NCBI GenBank assembly: GCA_021850555.1
Contig: JAJZLX010000426.1
Coordinates: 1-5,779 of the forward strand
DNA from: Pseudomonadota bacterium
GTDB taxonomy: Bacteria; Pseudomonadota; Gammaproteobacteria; Steroidobacterales; Steroidobacteraceae
Length of the DNA stretch: 5,779 bases
Direction of reading: 5' to 3'
The notes under the pieces were generated by a model. That model made no database searches, was not told where the DNA came from, and saw only the letters and a list, made by a program, of their open reading frames with translations. Shown piece by piece: positions 1 through 5,779 of the stretch (positions are counted from its first letter, which is position 1; each line of letters begins with the position of its first letter). The position numbers and the translations under genes were made by a program.

Positions 1-125
1 CCACCGAGCTCGCCCCCTTCGGCGGCATCAAGCAATCCGGCTTCGGCCGCGAGGGCTCCCGACACGGCATCCTCGATTACACAGAGCTCAAATACCTGTG
101 CGTGGAGGTCTCGGGAGCCTCTTGA
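1..125 (+). CDS. gabD: Succinate-semialdehyde dehydrogenase (NAD(P)+), C-terminal end only
   Basis: This is the 3' end of a gene that enters from the left edge. The frame begins at base 3, gives 40 residues and stops at TGA 123-125. The visible peptide contains [14 protein letters not shown], the conserved C-terminal signature of the aldehyde dehydrogenase superfamily. It is followed by [14 protein letters not shown], close to the GabD ending as I remember it (E. coli has a similar 'YLEIKYMC' ending). GabD oxidises succinate semialdehyde to succinate in the cytoplasm, the last step of the GABA shunt. The catalytic Cys and Glu lie upstream of the window and cannot be checked. The aldehyde dehydrogenase assignment is firm. 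The substrate assignment rests on the tail alone, and a related NAD-dependent aldehyde dehydrogenase is possible. Confidence 0.85.
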   Translation, partial: TELAPFGGIKQSGFGREGSRHGILDYTELKYLCVEVSGAS

Positions 126-142
126 GCCGGGCGTCGGACTTA

Positions 143-174
143 GGGACTTGCCGCAATTCCCTGGTGGCAAGCCC
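143..174 (+). other. Imperfect hairpin between gabD and hemH
   Basis: GGG-A-CTTGCC (143-152) can pair with GGCAAGCCC (166-174): nine base pairs with one bulged A and a 13-base loop. It lies 18 bases after the gabD stop and 24 bases before the hemH ATG. No run of T follows, so it is not a textbook intrinsic terminator. It could be a weak terminator for gabD or a structure in the hemH leader. Confidence 0.35.
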
Positions 175-198
175 GTGCCCTGGGGTATCTTGGTGCTT

Positions 199-1272
199 AT
201 GGGCTACCACGGCTCTCCAGATTTTCACCACGACACGGCCGAACGCATAGGCATATTGCTGGTCAATTCCGGCACGCCGGATTCCCCCCGCCCGCGCGAC
301 GTGCGCCGCTTCCTGGCCCGCATGCTCAGTGATCCGCGCGTGGTCGAAATGCCCAAAGCCCTGTGGCTGCCCCTCCTGTACGGAGTGATCCTGCCGCTGC
401 GCCCGGCAAAAGTGTCGCGCAAGTACCGCAGCATCTGGTCGTCCCACGGCTCGCCGCTCCTCGATCAGTCGGAGCGGCTTCGGGCCGCACTCACCAGCAC
501 GCTGGCGCAGCGGATGCTGGCCCCGTTCTCGGTGGAGCTCGGCATGCTCTACGGCACCCCGAGCGTGCCCGAGGCGTTATCGAAGCTGCGTGAGTCAGGC
601 GCACAGCGGATCCTGGTGGTGCCGCTGTTCCCGCAGTACTGTGGCGCCACGACCGGAGCGGTCTACGACCAGGTCGGCGCCGAACTGTCCCGCTGGCGCT
701 GGCTGCCTGAGCTGCGCTTCATCGCCGAGTACCACGACCAGCCGGAATACATCGGGGCACTGTGCGAGAGCGTCAAGGAGCACTGGCGCACGCACGGGCG
801 CACCGCGCACCTGCTGATCTCCTTCCATGGCATCCCGGAACGCTATTTTCACCAGGGTGATCCATACTTCTGCAAATGTCAGAAGACCGCACGGCTGCTC
901 GCCGAGGAACTGCTGCTCGAGGAAGGACAGTGGAGCGCGAGCTTCCAGTCCCGCTTCGGTCCTGCCAAATGGCTGCGGCCGTACACCATCGAGGTGCTCT
1001 CCCAGATGCCCGGTCGCGGCATCAGGGATGTCACCGTCGTGTGTCCGGGCTTTGCGGTCGATTGTCTGGAAACGCTGGAGGAAATCGACGTCGAGAATCG
1101 CGCCGCCTTCGTCGGTGCCGGCGGCGAGCGCTTCGAGTACGTGCCTGCGTTGAACGCCCGGGCTGAGCACGCCCGGCTCCTCGCGAGCCATATCGCCCGG
1201 CACTGCCAGGGCTGGACTCAGGTGGATCTGGGATTGGGCAGCGCGGCGCTGCAGCGCGGCACATCGGTCTGA
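199..1272 (+). CDS. hemH: Ferrochelatase (protoporphyrin/coproporphyrin ferrochelatase)
   Basis: Inserts Fe2+ into protoporphyrin IX to make protoheme, the terminal step of heme synthesis, in the cytoplasm or at the inner membrane face. The 357-residue product is near the usual length for proteobacterial HemH and spans the whole fold. Visible landmarks are ILLVNSGTPDSP (19-30; the family usually has VNLGTP), SDPRVVEMP (44-52), HGSPLL (83-88), PLFPQYCGATTGAVYD (142-157), ISFHGIPERY (207-216) with the catalytic His210, YFCKCQKTARLLAEE (223-237), FQSRFGPAKWLRPYT (249-263) and CPGFAVDCLETLEEID (282-297) with the catalytic Glu291. The ATG at 199 is preferred because homologs start with a similar M-Y-H/Q-G-P-F peptide. 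In-frame GTG at 193, seven bases after GGGG (182-185), is a real alternative. TTG at 148 falls inside a hairpin and would add an unconserved leader. The gene converges on the minus-strand genes to its right. Function is secure; the exact start is less so. Confidence 0.96.
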   Translation: MGYHGSPDFHHDTAERIGILLVNSGTPDSPRPRDVRRFLARMLSDPRVVEMPKALWLPLLYGVILPLRPAKVSRKYRSIWSSHGSPLLDQSERLRAALTSTLAQRMLAPFSVELGMLYGTPSVPEALSKLRESGAQRILVVPLFPQYCGATTGAVYDQVGAELSRWRWLPELRFIAEYHDQPEYIGALCESVKEHWRTHGRTAHLLISFHGIPERYFHQGDPYFCKCQKTARLLAEELLLEEGQWSASFQSRFGPAKWLRPYTIEVLSQMPGRGIRDVTVVCPGFAVDCLETLEEIDVENRAAFVGAGGERFEYVPALNARAEHARLLASHIARHCQGWTQVDLGLGSAALQRGTSV

Positions 1273-1308
1273 CGCCTGTCACGATTGCCCGGCGGACGAG
1301 GCGCGGTG

Positions 1309-1347
1309 ACGGCGCGTTTCCCGCCCGCGCGCCTTCCGCCGCGCCGT
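1309..1347. terminator. Candidate bidirectional terminator between convergent genes
   Basis: ACGGCGCG (1309-1316) and CGCGCCGT (1340-1347) form a perfect 8-bp inverted repeat with a 23-base GC-rich loop, followed by TTTA on the plus strand. It lies in the 75-base gap between hemH and the convergent 119-residue gene, whose TAA (1350-1348) abuts the stem. The position suits a shared terminator. The long loop and short T run make it weak, and factor-dependent termination is equally possible. Confidence 0.35.
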
Positions 1348-1707
1348 TTACGAAGGCCGCTGCCGCAGCTTGGACGTGCACAGGTCGTACACTGCGGCCA
1401 TGAGGACCCGCACGCAGTGGGTCATGCTGACCTCGATTCCCTTCAGCGCCGCTTCGCGGATCGCACTGGTCAATAACTCGATGTGCTCGGCCGGCAGATC
1501 GTGCGGCAGATGGGCCGTGATGCGCACGGGGGGCACATCCTCCAGGATTCTGCGCAGCAACTGGCAGACACAGTCGGCCTTGGCCCGCATGAGACCTTCG
1601 TCATCGCCGAACAGCGCGCCGATGGCGCTGAGACCATCGGCCCACTGTGCGCGTGCGCGCTCCCACTCGCGCTCCGTACCGGAAACGATGCGGATGATCT
1701 CACCCAC
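1348..1707 (-). CDS. Hypothetical protein, 119 aa, unrecognised
   Basis: I do not recognise this protein. It starts at GTG (1707-1705) with GGAGGG six bases upstream and ends at TAA. Its codons show the strong third-position G/C bias of the neighbouring genes, which together with the SD argues for a real gene over the overlapping plus-strand frames. The product looks soluble and mainly helical: an acidic/basic N-terminal half (about 10-56) with EREWERARAQWADG and DCVCQLLRRILEDV, a central PPVRITAHLPHDLPAEHIE stretch (about 59-77), and a C-terminal helical part (78-115) with ISMTHC-like and VRVLMAAVYDLC segments. There are four cysteines (46, 48, 97, 109), no signal peptide and no membrane segment. 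It lies 67 bases downstream of the antitoxin-like gene in the same direction, so co-transcription is possible but unproven. No function is proposed. Confidence 0.72.
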   Translation of the reverse strand: MGEIIRIVSGTEREWERARAQWADGLSAIGALFGDDEGLMRAKADCVCQLLRRILEDVPPVRITAHLPHDLPAEHIELLTSAIREAALKGIEVSMTHCVRVLMAAVYDLCTSKLRQRPS

Positions 1708-1713
1708 GAGCGG

Positions 1714-1719
1714 CCCTCC
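1714..1719 (-). promoter_or_regulatory. Shine-Dalgarno site of the 119-aa gene
   Basis: GGAGGG on the minus strand lies six bases before GTG 1707. It is a strong anti-SD match and is the main reason for choosing this GTG over any upstream codon. Confidence 0.7.
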
Positions 1720-1774
1720 ATCGTTCAGACCCTGACGCGCGAGGCCCCAGCGCTGATCACGCCTTGCAACGGCT

Positions 1775-2077
1775 CTACGGCGCGCCGATCGGCTGCAGCA
1801 CCAGCCTCAGTCCCATCGCCCTGAGCAGGGTGACGGTGGCTTTGAGCTCGGGGTTGCCCCGCTGAGACAGCGTGCGGTACAGCATGCCGGAGCTGAGCTC
1901 GACCTTGTCGGCCAACGCCGTCCCACCACAGGCCTCAGCGATGCGGCCGAGCAGGGCCGAGAGTTCCTCGTGTCCGGCGTCGCCGAGCCGCGCATTGAGA
2001 TAGGCCACGGCGCAATCGCGCCGCGCCCCCATGCGGGTGGCCGGTCGGTGGGCGGCTGAGCGGTTCCGGTACGGCAT
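1775..2077 (-). CDS. HigA-like addiction-module antidote / XRE-type DNA-binding protein
   Basis: A 100-residue protein that starts at ATG 2077 and ends at TAG. It resembles the 'probable addiction module antidote protein' family (TIGR02684-like, helix-turn-helix, HigA/Cro group). Family features seen: CAVAYLNARLGDAG (22-35), matching the family's 'AxxYLNAxLEDGD' element; a helical linker ELSALLGRIAEACGG (38-52); a helix-turn-helix with GTALADKVELSSGMLYRTLS (52-71); then the characteristic GNPELKATVTLLRAMGLRLVLQP (74-96). Such proteins bind their own operator and usually neutralise a RelE/ParE-fold toxin encoded just upstream. Here the 147 bases upstream hold no toxin gene before the acs stop, so it looks like an orphan antitoxin or a free-standing regulator. 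The open frame extends to 2140, but ATG 2077 has GGAGG five bases upstream and removes an unconserved basic leader. The family is well supported; the cellular role is not known. Confidence 0.85.
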   Translation of the reverse strand: MPYRNRSAAHRPATRMGARRDCAVAYLNARLGDAGHEELSALLGRIAEACGGTALADKVELSSGMLYRTLSQRGNPELKATVTLLRAMGLRLVLQPIGAP

Positions 2078-2082
2078 GACGG

Positions 2083-2087
2083 CCTCC
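2083..2087 (-). promoter_or_regulatory. Shine-Dalgarno site that sets the antitoxin-like gene start
   Basis: GGAGG on the minus strand lies five bases before ATG 2077. No comparable site precedes the longer in-frame start at 2140, so this fixes the shorter 100-residue product. Confidence 0.75.
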
Positions 2088-2115
2088 GTAGAAGTGGCCG
2101 TCAGGGTAAGCCGCC

Positions 2116-2138
2116 GCCCCCTGCCGGCGTCAGGGGGC
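2116..2138. terminator. Strong GC hairpin between acs and the antitoxin-like gene
   Basis: GCCCCCTG (2116-2123) and CAGGGGGC (2131-2138) form a perfect 8-bp stem with a 7-base loop. It lies 87 bases past the acs stop and 38 bases before the antitoxin-like ATG. No T tract follows on the minus strand, so termination of acs is a guess. It could instead lie in the leader or operator region of the antitoxin-like gene. Confidence 0.4.
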
Positions 2139-2198
2139 ATTTCGGGTGCGAATGTGCAGATTTAGATGCTGAAGCCGCGCTCGGCGCACCGGGGGAAT

Positions 2199-2223
2199 CC
2201 GGCCTTGCGCCTGTCGCGGCCGG
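2199..2223 (-). terminator. Hairpin immediately after the acs stop codon
   Basis: CCGGCC (2199-2204) pairs with GGCCGG (2218-2223), continued after a TT bulge by GCG (2207-2209) with CGC (2215-2217). It begins one base after the acs TAA, where a terminator or an RNA 3'-end stabilising stem would be expected. There is no U tract on the acs transcript, so the call is weak. Confidence 0.3.
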
Positions 2224-2224
2224 C

Positions 2225-4189
<1,965 letters not shown>

Positions 4190-4194
4190 GGTAA

Positions 4195-4201
4195 CCCCCT
4201 T
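4195..4201 (-). promoter_or_regulatory. Shine-Dalgarno site of acs
   Basis: AAGGGGG on the minus strand, five bases before GTG 4189. It supports the shorter Acs reading over the ATG at 4267. Confidence 0.65.
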
Positions 4202-4234
4202 TGGCTCTGTGCGCTGGGTGACCTCAAGAATAGC

Positions 4235-4253
4235 CGAATCTCTGCAAGATTCG
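4235..4253. repeat. Perfect inverted repeat overlapping the acs promoter
   Basis: CGAATCT (4235-4241) and AGATTCG (4247-4253) are exact inverted copies separated by five bases. The dyad covers the -12 element and the spacer of the candidate sigma-54 promoter. A regulator bound here would block polymerase, so it could be an operator. As RNA it would fall mostly upstream of the predicted start point. The binding protein is unknown. Confidence 0.45.
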
Positions 4254-4258
4254 TGCAA
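4243..4258 (-). promoter_or_regulatory. Candidate sigma-54 (-24/-12) promoter of acs
   Basis: The minus strand reads TTGCACG-AATC-TTGCA. The RpoN consensus is TGGCACG-N4-TTGCW, so every consensus position matches except one of the two -24 guanines (T for G), and the spacing is exact. The implied start point is near 4231-4232, giving a leader of about 42 bases that contains the SD. A sigma-70 reading is poorer: TTGCAC (4258-4253) and TATTCT (4232-4227) are 20 bases apart. The match is seen in the sequence; use by RpoN is inferred. Confidence 0.5.
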
Positions 4259-4298
4259 CCGGGTCATTGAGCCCCGGGCGATGAGCCGGACCGGATCG

Positions 4299-4311
4299 GG
4301 GAGCGCCTCCC
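4299..4311 (-). terminator. Short hairpin after the exonuclease gene
   Basis: GGGAG-CGC-CTCCC is a perfect 5-bp stem with a 3-base loop, starting seven bases past the exonuclease stop. No U tract follows. It may mark the 3' end of the HNH-exonuclease unit, but the stem is short and could be chance in GC-rich DNA. Confidence 0.25.
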
Positions 4312-4318
4312 AGGGACA

Positions 4319-5281
4319 TCAGCGCAGGGTGAGCGCGCCCGCAGCTGCCTGAGTCAGCCGGGCGGCGAGCCGCTCGCCCTGGCGTCGCAGCAGCGATCCG
4401 AAGCCCAACCGGTCGTACAGCGAGCCCAGCGCCTCGAGGTCCGGCGCGCGCGGGCGCAGATCCTCAGGCGCGACCGCGAGCGGCATGTCGCATACGATGC
4501 GGGTCAGGCGCCGCGCCAGGTAGACCGTCTCGCGGTGCTCGAGCAGCCGCTGGCGCAATTCCCTGCCCCCCCGCAGCCCGAGCGAGCTGACCCGGCCGAG
4601 CTGCGCATACAGATCATCGATCGAACAGAAGGCGCGCATCAGCGCCGCGGCGGTCTTCGGGCCCACGCCGGGCACACCGGGAATATTGTCCGAGGCGTCC
4701 CCGGTGAGCGCGAGGAAGTCCGCGAAGCGCTCCGGGGGGATGCCGAAGCGGCGCAGCACGTCGCCATATCCGAGTGGCCCGCGGGCGCCGAAATCCCAGT
4801 ACAGATCTCCATCGCGGACCAGCTGGGCAAGATCCTTGTCGCGCGTGATGAACGCCGAGCGCACACCCTGCCCGCGCATGATGCACGAGAGTGTGCCGAT
4901 CAGATCGTCGGCCTCGTACCGCGCATCCACGAAGGCCGCCAGACCCAGATGGCCGCAGAGCTCGCGGCAGTAGCCGAATTGGGCCGCGAGATCGGCGGGC
5001 GGGGGCTCGCGGTTGGCCTTGTAGGGCGGATAGAGTCCGTTGCGATACGAAGTCGCGAGCCGCTGATCGAAGGCAACGGCCACGTAGGCCGGCCGGGTCT
5101 TCTCCAGCAGATCGCCGAGAAAGCGTGCAAACCCGAACACGGCGTGCACCGGACGTTGATCGCGGTCAACCATGCCCGGCAGCTGCGAATAATACGCGCG
5201 GAAGACGTAGACCGATGCGTCGATGAGATAGATCACAGCACGGGCTGAATTCGATTGTTGTAGCCCGTCCGGAGGGCGCAC
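4319..5281 (-). CDS. Stand-alone 5'-3' exonuclease / flap endonuclease (PolA N-terminal-like, FEN family)
   Basis: A 320-residue protein equivalent to the 5' nuclease domain of DNA polymerase I without the polymerase. The family cuts 5' flaps and RNA primers in replication and repair. All metal-binding acids expected for an active enzyme are visible (numbering from GTG 5281): Asp21 (IDAS), Asp72 (AFD), Glu123/Asp125/Asp126 (YEADD), Asp148/Asp150 (TRDKD), Asp195/Asp198 (TGDASDN). It also has the YKANR helical-arch motif (87-91) and the helix-hairpin-helix GVPGVGPKTA (202-211). GTG 5281 lies 10 bases after the HNH stop, with AGGA eight bases upstream overlapping that stop, which suggests translational coupling. 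GTG 5236 would give a start at MIYLIDAS, where most homologs begin as I remember them, but has no SD. The start is therefore uncertain by 15 residues. It is not polA: the frame ends about 100 residues after the HhH region. Confidence 0.93.
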   Translation of the reverse strand: MRPPDGLQQSNSARAVIYLIDASVYVFRAYYSQLPGMVDRDQRPVHAVFGFARFLGDLLEKTRPAYVAVAFDQRLATSYRNGLYPPYKANREPPPADLAAQFGYCRELCGHLGLAAFVDARYEADDLIGTLSCIMRGQGVRSAFITRDKDLAQLVRDGDLYWDFGARGPLGYGDVLRRFGIPPERFADFLALTGDASDNIPGVPGVGPKTAAALMRAFCSIDDLYAQLGRVSSLGLRGGRELRQRLLEHRETVYLARRLTRIVCDMPLAVAPEDLRPRAPDLEALGSLYDRLGFGSLLRRQGERLAARLTQAAAGALTLR

Positions 5282-5289
5282 TATAGAGT

Positions 5290-5293
5290 TCCT
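5290..5293 (-). promoter_or_regulatory. Shine-Dalgarno site overlapping the HNH stop codon
   Basis: The minus strand reads TAGGA, so AGGA shares three bases with the HNH stop TAG (5294-5292) and lies eight bases before GTG 5281. This arrangement is typical of translationally coupled operon genes and supports the longer exonuclease reading. Confidence 0.5.
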
Positions 5294-5779
5294 AAGTCAA
5301 CCAACGCTGGATGCGATCGTGCAGCGGGCTCGATCGAGGAAAGTGCGCGAGCAGGTAGTGCATCTGATCGGCGAGCACCCGACGACCCTTGAGGAAAATG
5401 TATTCCGCGTAGGTCGGAGTGAACGGCACCGCGATCAGCTGCATCTTCGCCTGTTCGGGTGTGCGCGAGGCCTTCTGATTGTTGCAGCGGCGGCAGGCCG
5501 TGACGACGTTGGTCCAGGTATCGATGCCGCCCTGGCTGAAGGGCCGGATGTGGTCGCGCGAGAGCTCCCGGGTCGGAAAGCGCAGACCGCAGTACATGCA
5601 CAGGTGGGCATCCCGCCGGAACAGCGTCTGATTGTTGAGCGGCGGAACGTAATCGTGGCGGGTGTTGCCCGGATTGCCCGTGTGCCCGACGGTGGCGACG
5701 ATGGAATTGATCTCGAGCACCGTCCGCCGCCCGGTCAGTGCATTGACGCCCCCAAAGAGCGTATATATCGCAGAGCCAC
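5292..5779 (-). CDS. HNH endonuclease, N-terminus beyond the right edge
   Basis: A 161-residue C-terminal portion is present, ending at TAG. The HNH fold is clear: a zinc-binding CMYC (Cys60, Cys63, counted from the first whole codon at the edge), the catalytic RDHIRP with Asp75-His76, GGIDTWTNVVTAC with Asn90, then CRRCNNQK (Cys95, Cys98, Asn99). HNH enzymes of this type cut DNA with one divalent metal; the biological substrate here is unknown. GTG at 5720 would give a 142-residue protein, but the frame is open upstream to the edge. It adds YTLFGGVNALTGRRTVLEIN, resembling the conserved part before the HNH core in related proteins of roughly 180-200 residues as I remember them. I therefore read the gene as truncated by the window, not as starting at 5720. 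It is co-directional and coupled with the exonuclease. Confidence 0.88.
   Translation of the reverse strand, partial: GSAIYTLFGGVNALTGRRTVLEINSIVATVGHTGNPGNTRHDYVPPLNNQTLFRRDAHLCMYCGLRFPTRELSRDHIRPFSQGGIDTWTNVVTACRRCNNQKASRTPEQAKMQLIAVPFTPTYAEYIFLKGRRVLADQMHYLLAHFPRSSPLHDRIQRWLT

Noticed and set aside
148..198. N-terminal extension of ferrochelatase to TTG 148
   Set aside because: TTG 148 sits within a hairpin stem, no SD precedes it, and the extra 17 residues fall before the peptide where homologs begin.
595..1203. A 202-codon minus-strand frame opposite hemH
   Set aside because: Antisense shadow of the ferrochelatase gene, with no SD of note and no domain.
1370..1735. Plus-strand frame opposite the 119-residue gene
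   Set aside because: The minus-strand reading has a GGAGGG SD at ideal spacing and G/C-ending codons. The plus-strand translation is serine/arginine rich, as mirror frames usually are.
4227..4258. Sigma-70 promoter for acs (TTGCAC / TATTCT)
   Set aside because: The boxes are 20 bases apart, too long for good sigma-70 function, whereas the same bases fit the -24/-12 pattern with exact spacing. Not fully excluded.
4190..4267. N-terminal extension of Acs to ATG 4267
   Set aside because: It adds 26 residues not expected in Acs, lacks an SD, and runs through the predicted promoter; GTG 4189 has AAGGGGG five bases upstream.
4535..5248. A 237-codon plus-strand frame opposite the exonuclease
   Set aside because: Antisense to a protein with every catalytic residue of the FEN family in order; low-complexity composition typical of a shadow frame.

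Overview
The window reads as a piece of chromosome from a GC-rich, non-enteric proteobacterium, most likely a gammaproteobacterium. The support is the strong G/C bias at third codon positions, the Shine-Dalgarno (SD) sites with GTG and ATG starts, and family resemblance remembered for ferrochelatase, acetyl-CoA synthetase and the stand-alone 5'-3' exonuclease. Genus cannot be fixed from the sequence alone. Most of the content is housekeeping metabolism. No phage, insertion sequence, CRISPR array, tRNA or rRNA is visible.

Left part, plus strand (1-1272): the last 40 codons of a succinate-semialdehyde/aldehyde dehydrogenase (gabD-like) run in from the left edge. After a 73-base gap with an imperfect hairpin comes a complete ferrochelatase gene (hemH, last step of protoheme synthesis).

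Middle, minus strand (1348-2077): two small genes converge on hemH. Reading leftwards, the first encodes a 100-residue XRE/Cro-like helix-turn-helix protein of the 'addiction module antidote' (HigA-like) type, with no recognisable toxin beside it. The second, 67 bases downstream, encodes an unrecognised 119-residue protein. Both have strong GGAGG-type SD sites.

Right part, minus strand (2225-5779): a complete acetyl-CoA synthetase (acs) is preceded by a 129-base intergenic region. That region holds a near-consensus sigma-54 (-24/-12) promoter match overlapped by a perfect 7-bp inverted repeat. Upstream of it lies a tight two-gene unit: an HNH endonuclease whose N-terminus lies beyond the right edge, then a polymerase-less FEN/PolA-type 5'-3' exonuclease. 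They are separated by 10 bases, and the exonuclease SD overlaps the HNH stop codon.

GabD (succinate from GABA), Acs (acetate to acetyl-CoA) and HemH are unrelated metabolic functions and need not be co-regulated. The parts most worth a second look are the HNH-exonuclease pair, the acs promoter architecture, and the orphan antitoxin-like regulator with its unknown downstream neighbour. I saw no clear evidence of a wholly new system.
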